Source: Woronichinia naegeliana WA131 (GTDB lineage: Bacteria; Cyanobacteriota; Cyanobacteriia; Cyanobacteriales; Microcystaceae). Taken from it: a DNA stretch of 64,000 nt. The stretch lies in assembly GCA_025370055.1 (NCBI GenBank), contig CP073041.1, positions 5,736,272-5,800,271 on the forward strand, in the 5' to 3' direction. Position numbers and translations under genes: made by a program. Under the pieces are notes generated by a model. It ran no database searches and had not been told where the DNA came from. It saw only the letters and a list, made by a program, of their open reading frames with translations. This document shows positions 49,037-59,225 of the stretch, one piece after another. Positions within the stretch are counted from its first letter, which is position 1. Each line of letters begins with the position of its first letter.

Positions 49037-50194
49037 CTATGGAGTCAGTGAAGTCCGACGATGCTCACGCATTAACTTCACAAAATTCTCAAATAAATAG
49101 TCGGCATCGTGGGGGCCAGGGCTGGCTTCGGGGTGATACTGGACGGAAAAGAAAGGTAAGGTTTTATGACGTAAACCAGCGACGGTGCGGTCATTCAAAT
49201 TGAGATGGGTAATTTCTACCTCCGCACTTAAGGATTCCTCCGTAACCGCAAAACCATGATTTTGGCTAGTAATTTCCACCCGTTGTTTTAAGCCAGCCGG
49301 TTGATTTAAACCACGATGGCCAAATTTTAATTTAAACGTTTCTGCCCCCAAGGACAGTCCTAAAATCTGATGGCCCATACAAATGCCAAAGGTGGGTTTC
49401 TGGACTTCTAATAGGGCTTTGGTCGTGACAATTCCCTCTTGTACAGCAGCAGGATCACCAGGGCCATTGGAAAGGAAAATACCATCGGGATTATGTTTTA
49501 AAATTTCTTCGGGAGAGGTAGAGGCCGGAACCACAATCACCTTACAACCGTAACTGGCTAAACGTTTTAGGATATTTCGTTTTACGCCAAAGTCTAAGGC
49601 CACAACGGTTAAGGGGGCTTGATCTTTCTGTTCTGTAACGGGGCCAAATTCCCAATTTTTGTCTGTCACCTCTGACCATTCATACACTTCTGTGGTTGTC
49701 ACCTCTTTGACTAAGTTCAAACCGGCCATACTAGGCGCGGCCTGCACATGACGAATGAGGGCTTCTGGGTCAAGAATTTCTGTCGAGATGCCACCATTCA
49801 TCGCACCAACGGAACGCAGTTTACGAGTCAACGCACGGGTATCAATTCCGTAGATGCCGACGACTTGGTTTTGAAGCAGATAGTCGGGTAAGGATTGCTG
49901 CGATCGCCAATTACTGGGACGATAGGTGACATTGCGAGCAATAACGCCCTTGATCTGGGGAGAGTGGGACTCCTCATCTTCAGCATTAACGCCCGTATTT
50001 CCTAATTCTGGATAGGTAAAAGTGACAATTTGACCACAGTAACTCGGATCGGTCAGAACCTCTTGATAGCCAGTCATGCCAGTATTAAATACGACTTCTC
50101 CAACGGTGGTTCCCTTTGCCCCAAAAGACCAACCTTGATAGACGGTGCCATCAACGAGAACAAGAAGAGCGGGTTTAGCCTCAGCAATTGGCAT
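49037..50194 (-). CDS. carA: Carbamoyl-phosphate synthase small subunit
   Basis: 385 residues. The N-terminal CarA-specific domain ([34 protein letters not shown]) is followed by a class I glutamine amidotransferase: LSNGPGDP, the nucleophile Cys in [11 protein letters not shown] near residue 270 and catalytic His-Glu in [11 protein letters not shown]. It hydrolyses glutamine and channels ammonia to CarB for arginine and pyrimidine synthesis. carB is not adjacent, which is common in cyanobacteria. Confidence 0.96.
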   Translation of the reverse strand: MPIAEAKPALLVLVDGTVYQGWSFGAKGTTVGEVVFNTGMTGYQEVLTDPSYCGQIVTFTYPELGNTGVNAEDEESHSPQIKGVIARNVTYRPSNWRSQQSLPDYLLQNQVVGIYGIDTRALTRKLRSVGAMNGGISTEILDPEALIRHVQAAPSMAGLNLVKEVTTTEVYEWSEVTDKNWEFGPVTEQKDQAPLTVVALDFGVKRNILKRLASYGCKVIVVPASTSPEEILKHNPDGIFLSNGPGDPAAVQEGIVTTKALLEVQKPTFGICMGHQILGLSLGAETFKLKFGHRGLNQPAGLKQRVEITSQNHGFAVTEESLSAEVEITHLNLNDRTVAGLRHKTLPFFSVQYHPEASPGPHDADYLFENFVKLMREHRRTSLTP

Positions 50195-50398
50195 AATTTT
50201 TAAAAATATGTAAAAAGTTAGTAGAAAGGAAATAATCGCTCAAGTTAAATTAGACTGGGTAGCTAGTAAGTTTAAGGTTTCTCCTTAAAAAAGCTATGAT
50301 TAATTTAGCCTAAGCAAATCCAGACCAATCTTAACAGATCCAATTCGGTAATCTGCCCTGCTAATGTCAAGTTGCCATGATGATGGTAGTAAAGTCCT

Positions 50399-51382
50399 AT
50401 GAGTCCTAAAAAACTGACCGAAGAAGATAAGAAAGTTATTCTGGAGCTTTATCGTCAAACGCCAGAAACCACTTCTACCCTAGCCGATCGCTTTGGTGTC
50501 AGTAGTTCTACCATCAGTCGTTTTCTCAAAAATAGCTTATTAGAGGCTGAATACGACGATTTAATTCAGCAAAAGCGGTTAGCTCGTGTGCCGAAGGGAG
50601 AAAGTCAACTTTCCTTGGGTTTATTAGAGGAGTCTGAATCTGCTTCCCCTGCTGCGATCGCTGAGGAGCCGGTGGCGATCGCTGAAGAGTCTTCTCAGGA
50701 AACATCTAAACCGCCTCTGATTATTCGTTCCCGCCGGCGGCGGAGTTCTGTAACGGACGAGGAAGGTTCAGAACCTGTTGTGGTTAGCAATACAGAGTCG
50801 GAACCGGTCTCCTTTCAAACTTTCTCTACCGAAATACTGGCTAAAGTCGAGGAAACAGCCAGTTATGCTAAACCGATTCTCAAGTCCTCAATCCCTGTAG
50901 CAGCAGTTAAAAATACGGATCTTGGGGCGATCGTCAAAGACCTAGATGAGGATCTTGATGACTTAGAAGATTTGGATGACATGGATGAGAGTCTAGAAGA
51001 GGAAGAAGAAGAGGATTGGGAAGAGGCAGATGGTAGTTTTATGCCTTCTCTAACTAGTCTAGATGATATTCGGGTACTGCCTTTGGCTTCGGCCGTGTTT
51101 CCCCCTAGCTGTTATCTGGTCATTGATCGGATGGCAGAACTAATTGTGCGTCCCCTTAAAGAATTTGCCCATCTTGGTAAAATTCCCCCAGAGGAAGTTC
51201 AGCAAAAAACCCTACCGGTTTTTGACAATCATCGCGTGGCCCGCCGTTTCTCCAATCGTACTCAGCGAGTCATTAAAGTGCCAGACAGTCGCATTTTACA
51301 TAAGACTTCTTCCCATCTTCAGGCCAAGGGGATTACCCGTATTTTTCTGGATGGAAAAGTGTATTCTCTGGGGGGCAAGTAA
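50399..51382 (+). CDS. Cyanobacterial helix-turn-helix protein
   Basis: 327 residues. The N-terminal HTH (LTEEDKKVILELYRQTPETTSTLADRFGVSSSTISRFLK) resembles those of transposases and resolvases. A disordered acidic middle (residues about 175-215, with a run of D/E and EEEEEED) precedes a conserved C-terminal domain (LPLASAVFPPSCYLVIDRMAEL...IFLDGKVYSLGGK). Found across cyanobacteria as an uncharacterised putative regulator. Stand-alone gene, divergent from carA. Confidence 0.75.
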   Translation: MSPKKLTEEDKKVILELYRQTPETTSTLADRFGVSSSTISRFLKNSLLEAEYDDLIQQKRLARVPKGESQLSLGLLEESESASPAAIAEEPVAIAEESSQETSKPPLIIRSRRRRSSVTDEEGSEPVVVSNTESEPVSFQTFSTEILAKVEETASYAKPILKSSIPVAAVKNTDLGAIVKDLDEDLDDLEDLDDMDESLEEEEEEDWEEADGSFMPSLTSLDDIRVLPLASAVFPPSCYLVIDRMAELIVRPLKEFAHLGKIPPEEVQQKTLPVFDNHRVARRFSNRTQRVIKVPDSRILHKTSSHLQAKGITRIFLDGKVYSLGGK

Positions 51383-51453
51383 ACTTTTGAGAAAAGTTAT
51401 GTGCTTACCCTAGTCCAGTATTAATCTCGTTTGAATTGAGTATAAACTACACC

Positions 51454-52125
51454 CTAAAGTTTGAGTTGGAATTCTCCTAAAGAGGGCTGTACAGGGCCAT
51501 TGTCGCCATTATCAATCGCCGGTGTGGGTAAATCTTCCACATAAACCTGCTGCCGTTGTTCTTCACTCAGGGTAATGGGAGCCAGGGTTCCTTCCGTATT
51601 ATTGATTTGATAGGCCTCTATGATTAAATCCGTTGGACAACACATGGGATCAGTGTCCTTGTGTTTGAGCATCTTCAGGCGCACCTGTCCGTCCTTAATC
51701 CTAAGGGTTTGTACGCGCACGCGATCGCCGAGGGGATAGGTATCGAGGTTAACAAGACGACCGTTCTGATTACTGACAATTGCTAAATATTCAAAGGTGC
51801 CTGATCCCCCTGTTTCCAACGCTAAAATCACAGCAGCATCGTCCACACCATCCTGATTGACATCGCCGATCGCCGTCGGTTTAATCAGCGTCAAGGTGAC
51901 AGAACCCTGTTGATAACGACCATTACTGAGGGTATAACTCCCCTGATCAGGAATCTTATAGGTCGCATTTTGTAACCCATCTAAAGCGATCGCGCCTGGG
52001 GACTGAGCTAAAGGAGATAGGGGAAAAGTAAGGTTCTTAGGACTCGCTAGACTCATGGGATTAAAACTCACCATTAGACCGACACAAAGCCCCAATCCAA
52101 AAGCACGTCGATAAAATTTACGCAT
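51454..52125 (-). CDS. Secreted protein of unknown function
   Basis: 223 residues with an N-terminal signal peptide (FGLGLCVGLMVSFNPMSLASP). The mature part has an FG-GAP-like DVNQDGVDDAAVI stretch, which often binds calcium, and two adjacent cysteines (DPMCCPTD). Periplasmic or extracellular. 9 bases separate it from the upstream gene, so the two may be an operon. Confidence 0.65.
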   Translation of the reverse strand: MRKFYRRAFGLGLCVGLMVSFNPMSLASPKNLTFPLSPLAQSPGAIALDGLQNATYKIPDQGSYTLSNGRYQQGSVTLTLIKPTAIGDVNQDGVDDAAVILALETGGSGTFEYLAIVSNQNGRLVNLDTYPLGDRVRVQTLRIKDGQVRLKMLKHKDTDPMCCPTDLIIEAYQINNTEGTLAPITLSEEQRQQVYVEDLPTPAIDNGDNGPVQPSLGEFQLKL

Positions 52126-52134
52126 AAAAATTTT

Positions 52135-52680
52135 CTATTCCCAATACTTGTTGGTTTCGGAAGTGGTACAAACCATATTGTATTTGTTGGTTAAGGCCGT
52201 CATCCAGGATTTCATCTGATCCTGCCCACCGTCTCCTTTTAACCAATAGACGGAAATTAAGCCCATCGTTTCCGTTGGCTCACAGGAAAAGGTTTGTTTT
52301 TTACCAGGAATATCAGATAACTTTTGAGCACACTGCCAGACCTTACTCTCTTGCGTTAACTGGTTCCAGAAACTAATATCTTTAACCTCAACTGCTACCA
52401 TTTTGTCTCCACTATTGCAAACCCAGGTCGTGAGTTGAGTCGGATCTCTGAGAACATCATCCACATTTGATTGTTGGAGGGCATCATTGGCATTAGGAAG
52501 AGAATCACCTGGAGCCACCATGTCACTGGGTTGGGGCATCCCTGACGCAGGAGGAGTAACCTTCGGAATATTGAGAGGAGGGTATTGAGCCGAAATAGCT
52601 AGGGGAAATCCTAGCCATTGCACCGTACCAATCAAAAGAGTAGCAGCTAAACCAGAGTAGGAAATTAGGGGCTTCATCAT
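52135..52680 (-). CDS. Secreted protein of unknown function
   Basis: 181 residues from the Met pair at 52680 (MMKPLISYSGLAATLLIG), which gives a proper signal peptide; the frame is open 46 codons further upstream without conservation. Pro-rich linker, then a domain with four cysteines (WVCNSGD, WQCAQK, FSCEP, MVCTTS) that may form two disulfides. Family not recognised. Confidence 0.6.
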   Translation of the reverse strand: MMKPLISYSGLAATLLIGTVQWLGFPLAISAQYPPLNIPKVTPPASGMPQPSDMVAPGDSLPNANDALQQSNVDDVLRDPTQLTTWVCNSGDKMVAVEVKDISFWNQLTQESKVWQCAQKLSDIPGKKQTFSCEPTETMGLISVYWLKGDGGQDQMKSWMTALTNKYNMVCTTSETNKYWE

Positions 52681-52902
52681 TGGGGCGACTGACCTAAAGA
52701 AAATAATGTAGGGATTGCTGTAACGAAGAGAAACACTGATACTCTCTTGAAAATAACATTTTTCTGGGTAGTAAGGAACCCAAGATATTAAAGACTTTCT
52801 TTCGGGTAAGCCCAGCATTCTGAAACGGGTGTTGAATCAGGCAAAGTCGCCATTATAAAGATGCCACTGCGGTTAATTCAACTCGCTGGGCTTTATTTAA
52901 TG

Positions 52903-53168
52903 CCCACATTCCGTACTTGGCAACAAGAATTTTGATTAATACGAACAAGTCTAGATTAGCAGAAGTGCTTCCCCACAAAGGTTTCAGGAATCACAATCTG
53001 CTGATCAACAAAAGTACGCCTCTTTATGCAGCACAAAAGCACTGATAAACGCACTACTATAGTCTTTCCTTCTCTGTCTATATCTAGTGTTATGATGGCT
53101 AATGATGCCTACATATAGCGTGTAAATTTTAAATTATTTATTTTCTTCTAATTGGTACGGAATATGGG
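52903..53168. mobile_element. 266-bp MITE with CCCACATTCCGTAC ends
   Basis: CCCACATTCCGTACTTGG at the left is mirrored by GGTACGGAATATGGG at the right (one mismatch in the outer 14). Its right end abuts the iscB remnant. Related by its ends to the repeats at 3457, 10505 and the IS1634-like element at 62641. Confidence 0.65.
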
Positions 53169-53170
53169 TT

Positions 53171-53326
53171 AATGCCTTTAAAACCACTGGACTTCCTGTT
53201 TTTACGGGGTCTGGTGGGCAGACAAAATTTAATCGGATTCGATTAAGTCTTCCTAAGACTCACTGGGTTGATGCCGCCTGTGTTGGAACAACCGAGTCCT
53301 TGAAAATCCTTATAATTCAGTGGTGA
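53171..53326 (+). pseudogene. iscB: IscB (OMEGA RNA-guided nuclease) C-terminal remnant
   Basis: 51 codons reading NAFKTTGLPVFTGSGGQTK, then FNRIRLSLPKTHWVDAACVG, then TTESLKIL to a stop. This is the conserved stretch of IscB after the HNH domain (LxxTGLPVxxGxGGRTKxNRxRLGLPKTHWxDAACVG in the family) with the RuvC-III histidine/aspartate (HWVDA). The 5' part is lost at the MITE end. Too short to be active. Confidence 0.8.
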
Positions 53327-53828
53327 CGCACTTCCAAGCAGCAAAATCCTTTCCCGTGTTTCTCTTTGCCTTGGGCGACTTGGCTCATCGCTCGTCTGGG
53401 CAGTTGGTCTGGCTATCGCTCTCAACGTCCCCCTGGTATGCCTACCTTAATACACGGGCTGCGACAGTTTGAGTCCATTCTGCTCGGATGGAAACTAGCT
53501 CAGACTCTAGGCGTTGCTGACTTGAGGTATGAATCTCTAAAGATGCAATTTTTAAAACATTGACTCACACTGGTTTCTAGATGTATGCAAAATTCTATTT
53601 CATACCCTGATTAAGCAACGCCCTCAGACTCTACTTGTGTGTACACAGTAGCGTCAAGCATGGGGATTGGCAGACAGATGGCTTTTAAGAAAATGATAAA
53701 CGGCGATCGCGCTTAAAGGCTTAACGTCAAGATCTAGTGCGGTCAGCTAAGGCGTGGAAGCCCTAGGCTATGATGAGTTTGGGGGATCTTGATCAGAAAC
53801 CTTTGCCTCACACCTTTGTTCTAGTGCC
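53327..53828. other. Gene-free stretch with coding debris
   Basis: About 500 bases before ftsH. Two short frames (53330-53480, 53366-53563) look like fragments of a broken gene (VFLFALGDLAHRSSGQLVWLS; LRQFESILLGWKLAQTLGVADL) but the family is not recognised. The ftsH promoter should lie near 53700-53820. Confidence 0.4.
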
Positions 53829-55829
53829 ATGAGCCTTAAAAATAAGAAGTCTTTTCCTTTACCCAGTTTGTCTCCTCTCAGCAATTTGTTATTGGCGGCC
53901 GGCGGGGTGATTCTGCTCATTGCCTTTTTTTTTCCACGCACCTCCGAACAGATAGCTCTGCGTCCCTATAGCCAATTTCTGAATGATGTCGAGAAGGGCC
54001 GGGTGGCACGGGTAAAAGTCAGTGATAAATTAATTCTATTTCAGCTTAAACCCTCTCCCCTAGAACCGAGCGGCGATCTTTTTCCCCTTCCCTCCAGTCC
54101 GCTCATTCCCTCAGAAGAAAGCAATAATCCGTTCCACACCTCGTCGGGAAATGCAAGGGAGAATCTAGAGAGTGAAGCCTTAAATTCTTCGACTAATCGG
54201 GAGACAGTTTTTGGGACGGTTCCCCTCAATGATCCCCGACTACCAGAAAGACTTGAAAAACAGGGGGTTATTTTTGAGGCGGTTCTACCTCCTCAGCCCA
54301 ATTGGATCTCAACCGTATTGGCCTGGGTGGTTCCGCCCCTGATCCTGGTCTTTGCCATGCAATTTTTGCTCTATCGGGGAGACGATAAGTATTCCCTTGC
54401 CTTTGGAAAGAGTAAGGCCAAGATCTATGTGGAAGGAGAATCGGAAAAAATCACCTTTTTAGATGTGGCAGGTGCGGAAGAAGCGAAAACAGAGTTAGTG
54501 GAAATTGTCGAATTTCTCAAAAGTCCTGATCGCTTTAGTCAGATTGGGGCGCGGATTCCCAAGGGGGTATTGTTGGTGGGGCCACCCGGAACTGGCAAGA
54601 CACTCTTGGCTAAGGCTGTGGCCGGGGAAGCCGGTGTAACCTTTTTTAGTATCTCAGCTTCGGAATTTGTGGAATTATTTGTCGGCACGGGAGCGGCCAG
54701 GGTACGGGATCTCTTTAACCAAGCAAAACGTCAGGCTCCTTGTATTGTCTTTATTGATGAGTTAGACGCGATCGGCAAATCTCGTAGTAGCGGTGGCACA
54801 CAAAGTGGCAGTAATGATGAAAGAGAACAGACTCTCAACCAGCTTTTGACAGAAATGGACGGTTTTAATGCCAGTGACTCTACGGTCATTGTTCTAGCGG
54901 CCACCAATCGTCCTGAAACCCTCGATCCGGCCCTACTGCGCCCTGGCCGTTTTGATCGCCAGGTATTGGTCGATCGCCCTGATTTGGCCGGTCGTTTAGC
55001 CATTCTTGATGTTTATGCCAAAAAAGTTTGTTTAGCCGCCGGCGTGGATCTCAAAGCGATCGCCACCCAAACCCCAGGATTTTCAGGAGCGGATCTCGCT
55101 AATTTGGTCAATGAAGCGGCTCTCTTGGCTGCCCGTAACCAAAGAACCGAAGTGTTATTGGGAGACTTTAAAGAGGCCATTGAACGTCTAGTGGCCGGTT
55201 TAGAAAAGAAAAGTCGGGTTCTCTCCGAACAGGAAAAGAAAGTGGTTGCCTATCATGAAGTGGGTCATGCCTTAGTGGGGGCGGTGATGCCAGGGGGCGG
55301 CAAAGTTTCCAAAATTTCCATCGTGCCCAGGGGCTTATCGGCTCTTGGTTATACCTTGAAAATGCCCACAGAAGACCGTTTTTTAATGACTCAGCAGGAA
55401 TTATGTCAACAAATTGCCATGCTGTTGGGGGGGCGGGCCGCCGAGGATTTGATTTTTGGAGATGTCACCAATGGAGCCTCAGGGGATCTGCAACGGGCAA
55501 CGGATATTGCCGAGCAAATGGTAACGCTCTACGGCATGAGTACCAGCTTAGGCCCCTTGGCCTATAATCGTTCTGCCGCTAGCAATTTTTTAGGCAATGG
55601 TACTGGGGATTTTCGTCGTTTGCATAGTGAAGAAACCGGAAAGGCGATCGATGCTGAAGTTAAACTGATTGTAGAACGGGAATATGAACTGGCTAAAGCA
55701 ATTTTGACCCAAAACCGTGAATTATTAGAGCAAATGACTCAGAAATTGCTGGAAACAGAGGTTTTAGAAGGCGAGGAATTGTATCGTTTTCTGGATCAAA
55801 CCCAAGCATCAACTAACTTGATAAAATAG
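53829..55829 (+). CDS. ftsH: ATP-dependent zinc metalloprotease FtsH
   Basis: 666 residues. Two N-terminal membrane helices (about 18-36 and 160-185) enclose a lumenal/periplasmic domain with a Ser/Pro-rich insert. The AAA+ domain has Walker A GPPGTGKT, Walker [12 protein letters not shown] and the second region of homology ([20 protein letters not shown]). The protease domain has the zinc site HEVGH. It degrades damaged membrane and unassembled proteins. Most like the cyanobacterial FtsH1 type in length. Start chosen at the ATG at 53829. Confidence 0.95.
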   Translation: MSLKNKKSFPLPSLSPLSNLLLAAGGVILLIAFFFPRTSEQIALRPYSQFLNDVEKGRVARVKVSDKLILFQLKPSPLEPSGDLFPLPSSPLIPSEESNNPFHTSSGNARENLESEALNSSTNRETVFGTVPLNDPRLPERLEKQGVIFEAVLPPQPNWISTVLAWVVPPLILVFAMQFLLYRGDDKYSLAFGKSKAKIYVEGESEKITFLDVAGAEEAKTELVEIVEFLKSPDRFSQIGARIPKGVLLVGPPGTGKTLLAKAVAGEAGVTFFSISASEFVELFVGTGAARVRDLFNQAKRQAPCIVFIDELDAIGKSRSSGGTQSGSNDEREQTLNQLLTEMDGFNASDSTVIVLAATNRPETLDPALLRPGRFDRQVLVDRPDLAGRLAILDVYAKKVCLAAGVDLKAIATQTPGFSGADLANLVNEAALLAARNQRTEVLLGDFKEAIERLVAGLEKKSRVLSEQEKKVVAYHEVGHALVGAVMPGGGKVSKISIVPRGLSALGYTLKMPTEDRFLMTQQELCQQIAMLLGGRAAEDLIFGDVTNGASGDLQRATDIAEQMVTLYGMSTSLGPLAYNRSAASNFLGNGTGDFRRLHSEETGKAIDAEVKLIVEREYELAKAILTQNRELLEQMTQKLLETEVLEGEELYRFLDQTQASTNLIK

Positions 55830-55862
55830 AGCCAGTCTTCTGTAACTTTTCTGTCAACGATT

Positions 55863-56057
55863 ATGGGTGGAATATTTTCCTTTGTTGTCATTGCTACCTA
55901 CATCAGTGGCATATTCGTTTTTTGGTCGGGCTATAAGCGAACCAACTTTAGTCCTAATCTTTTGAGTCGTCTCTATCTTTCCCTGGCCTGGCCAGTTCTT
56001 TTCGCGGTCAATGCCAGTTATCGTCGGAACTTTAAAAAGGCTCTGAGAGGCTATTAG
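55863..56057 (+). CDS. Conserved small cyanobacterial membrane protein
   Basis: 64 residues: one or two hydrophobic segments (FVVIATYISGIFVFWSG; LYLSLAWPVLFAVNASY) and a basic C-terminus (RRNFKKALRGY). Short proteins like this are conserved between cyanobacteria. Located 33 bases after ftsH, possibly co-transcribed. Function unknown. Confidence 0.7.
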   Translation: MGGIFSFVVIATYISGIFVFWSGYKRTNFSPNLLSRLYLSLAWPVLFAVNASYRRNFKKALRGY

Positions 56058-56137
56058 GGGAATTTCTGATAAAAATTAACAGCCAGTCTCCCAGTATTGG
56101 AGGATTTTGTTGAACCAAAATATCTGTATCTATCCCT

Positions 56138-57130
56138 ATGCCTGTTTATTTTTTTTGGGGTGAAGATGACTTTACGCTAAACCAAGCCATCAAACAATTA
56201 CAGCAGCGTGTGCTTGATCCGGACTGGATTGCCTTTAATTTTGAAAAAATTGCCGGAGATGATTCCGAAGCCACTGAACAGGCCTTGAATCAAGCAATGA
56301 CTCCGCCCTTTGGCTTTGGCGATCGCCTGGTGTGGGTAGAGGACTCTAATTTGGGACAACAATGTACTGATCCCCTGTTGGCCAGGTTAAAAGCGACTTT
56401 ACCTGTCATTCCGTCTCAAAATCATCTCCTGTTTAGTAGCAGTAAAAAGCCCGATGGCCGGCTCAAATCAACTAAATTGCTGCAAGAGCAGGGACAGATG
56501 CGGGAGTTTTCTCTAATTTCCCCCTGGAGAACCGATGAGTTAGTGGGACAAATTCAAGCGATCGCCCGTGATCTTTCCCTCTCCTTAACCCCCCAAGCCG
56601 AAGCCTTTTTAGCCGAAGCTTTGGGCAATAATACGCGACAGATTTGGAATGAATTACTCAAATTACAGTTATTTAAAGGGGAGCAAACTAAACCCTTAGG
56701 TATTGATGAGATCAGTCAACTCATTAATGCCAGCACTCAGAATAGTTTGCAATTAGCTGAAGCCATTCGTCAGGGCAAAGGAGAAAAAGCCTTGCGTTTG
56801 GTGGATGAACTGTTAACGCGCAATGAACCGGCTCTCCGTATTATTGCAACTTTAGTCGGTCAATTTCGGACTTGGGCTTTAATTAAAGTGGCTCTCGAAA
56901 CGGGTGAAAAAGATGAAAAGGCGATCGCGGCCTTAGCTGAAATCAGTAATCCTAAACGGCTCTTTTTTCTCCGCAAAGAATTACAAACGATTACAGGAAA
57001 ACAGTTACTCGCGACTTTACCTCTGTTAATGACTCTGGAATATCAACTCAAACGGGGGGCAGATCCTCTGGCTAGTTTACAGACCAAAGTGCTAGAACTC
57101 TGCCAAATCTTTGTTCCAGTTCGTCGTTAA
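56138..57130 (+). CDS. holA: DNA polymerase III subunit delta
   Basis: 330 residues. HolA clamp-loader fold: VYFFWGEDDFTLNQAI start, a degenerate P-loop region, LTPQAEAFLAEALGNNTRQIWNELLKL in domain II and the helical C-terminal collar (LADELLTRNEPALRIIATLVGQFR-like). It opens the beta clamp during replication. Stand-alone after the small membrane protein gene. Confidence 0.92.
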   Translation: MPVYFFWGEDDFTLNQAIKQLQQRVLDPDWIAFNFEKIAGDDSEATEQALNQAMTPPFGFGDRLVWVEDSNLGQQCTDPLLARLKATLPVIPSQNHLLFSSSKKPDGRLKSTKLLQEQGQMREFSLISPWRTDELVGQIQAIARDLSLSLTPQAEAFLAEALGNNTRQIWNELLKLQLFKGEQTKPLGIDEISQLINASTQNSLQLAEAIRQGKGEKALRLVDELLTRNEPALRIIATLVGQFRTWALIKVALETGEKDEKAIAALAEISNPKRLFFLRKELQTITGKQLLATLPLLMTLEYQLKRGADPLASLQTKVLELCQIFVPVRR

Positions 57131-57330
57131 GGTATTTTGGTTATGTTCTGAATCGGTGGAAACGAGTTTAAATGAGGCATCCAAATTCAACCCGATTGAT
57201 AAATATTTCAAGGATAATATTGTGTATCATAATGGACTTGAAGAAGTGAATTTTTCTTTGCAAAGCGTTTGATTCCAGTCTTTAATGTCAAGTATTTCTG
57301 CTCGACTCGACTTTTAGGTGATAATTATCT

Positions 57331-57847
57331 AGGGCTTGCTGAAAAAGTCAAAAAACGAAAGAAATGTGGGTTAGGGAAGTATGGACTGAAAAAGCATAGA
57401 TAACTTATCCTTATGGAAACAAATCAAAATACAGATTTTGTTTAATCTATTGTTCCTTTCTGTCTAAAAAGGTCAACACAAATCACTCCTCACAAAAGAG
57501 AGGAAAATTAACACCATTTTTCACAAGAAAAACGACTCTACAACTTTTTACTTTTTGTTTTCTTTTTTGTCTTCTGAAGTAGAGTAGAAAGATTCATTAC
57601 CAAAAAGTTCATCGCAATTACCGTTTCCGAGGTCTCAGGTAGTTTGGCCATCACTCGACCAAGACTAAATTTCCTCTTTCCCTGTCCGAATTTACCCTCA
57701 ATGGCATTACGCACTCTTTCATCTGAGCGTGCCTCTTTCTTTTTTTCTTTGCTCACCTCTTTCGGCGGTCTTCCCAATCGGGGACCACTCATTCTTATAT
57801 CCCTTTCTTTACAATAAGCTCGATTCGCTTTTGTTCGATAGATTTTA
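57331..57847 (-). mobile_element. IS5-like element, copy C, 3' fragment
   Basis: Begins with the AGGGCTTGCTGAAAAA end and carries the C-terminal 100 codons of the transposase (57538-57847, minus strand), with an extra 12 bases near the stop (KKTKSKKL for KSKKL). It stops where an ISL3-type end begins at 57848. Confidence 0.85.
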
Positions 57848-58050
57848 GGCTCTCCTGAATAAAGAGTTATAATCAAAACTTATCACGAAAAGCAAGCTAA
57901 AAAGCGACTTCGCATATTATCAAAGTTAACAAATCCATAAGCTTGACGCTTAATTAGCTTCAGACGATTATTAATTCCTTCCATCGCCCCATTCGTTGTT
58001 CGACTTAAAAAGTAATTACAAATAGAGTCTAAATGACTCCGAATTGTGCT
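57848..58050 (-). pseudogene. ISL3 element fragment, transposase C-terminus
   Basis: GGCTCTCCTGAATAAAGAG at 57848 is an ISL3-like end. On the minus strand 58050-57883 encodes SNYFLSRTTNGAMEGINNR-type sequence ending RSRFLACFS, the conserved ISL3 C-terminus (NGAMEGINNRLKLIKRQAYGF). Cut by IS5-like copy D. Confidence 0.8.
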
Positions 58051-58054
58051 AATT

Positions 58055-59225
58055 AGGGCTTGCTGAAAAAAGCTGAAACCTTTACGGAGAAAAATAGTAG
58101 GCGAATTAAGAACCGCTAGAATGCACGAAAATAGGGTAGAATGCCTCAAAACCATTGCATTAAGAAGAGAGAAAGCAGATGTACCGAAAGCAACAGTACT
58201 CAATTGAAACACCAGAAAACTTGAAAAATCTGTTCGGCGGGCAGTTAGATGAAGAAAATCGTTGGATAGAAATGTCAAAAATGATTCCCTGGGAAGAATA
58301 TGAGGAAGAATATGCAAAAAACTTCACAGAAAAAAAAGGAGCCCCAGCCAAATCATTTAGAATGGCATTAGGAGCATTAATTATCAAAGAAATTTCAGGA
58401 AAAAGTGACAGAGAAACAGTAGAACAAATAAAAGAGAACCCTTATTTACAGTACTTTATAGGAATGGAAAGCTATAGTAGCAAAGAAGCATTTAATGCGT
58501 CAATGATGGTTCATTTTCGTAAAAAAATAGGAATGGAATTAATAAATAAAATTAATAAAGAAATAGAAAAAAAGCGACGGGTGTAGCGTCAGAAAAAAAA
58601 GAAAATGAAGGAAAGTTATTGTTAGATGCGACTTGTACACCAGCAGATATAAAATATCCAACGGATATAGGAATATTGAATGATGCCAGAGAAAAAACAG
58701 AAAAAATAATAGATAAGCTGTATGAAGAAATAAAAGAGAAAAGGAAAGAAAAGCCGAGGACTTATAGGGAAGTGGCAAGAAAAGAGTACTTAGCCATAGC
58801 AAAAAAACGTCGTGTGTCAAAAAAAGAAAGAAGAAAAGGAACAAAAAAACAACTAGGATATATAAAAAGAAACTTGTCTCATATAGAAAAAATGATAGAA
58901 GAGGGAGCAAAGTTAGAAAAACTAACGAAAAAAGAGCAAGAAGAGCTTGTAACGATAGGAAAAGTGTATGAGAAACAGTTAGAAATGTATGAAAAAAAGA
59001 CAAATAAAGTAGAAAACAGAATTGTGAGTGTAAGCCAACCTCACGTGCGTCCAATAGTGCGTGGAAAAGCGGGAAAAGCAGTAGAGTTTGGAGCTAAAAT
59101 ATCGGCAAGTAATGTGAATGGCTTTGTCTTCTTAGACAAATTAAGTTGGGATAATTACAACGAATCGGGAGATTTACAAGCGCGAATAGAAGAATATAAA
59201 AGGGAAACAGGATGTTATCCGGAAT
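58055..59225 (+). mobile_element. IS5-like element, copy D, truncated and frameshifted
   Basis: Left end AGGGCTTGCTGAAAAA preceded by AATT (58051-58054). The transposase is broken twice. A tract of seven A (eight in A and B) at 58566-58572 shifts the frame after EIEKK, and the element stops at 59225 where the IS4 begins, after CYPE. The two frames are 58179-58586 and 58619-59225. Confidence 0.88.
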
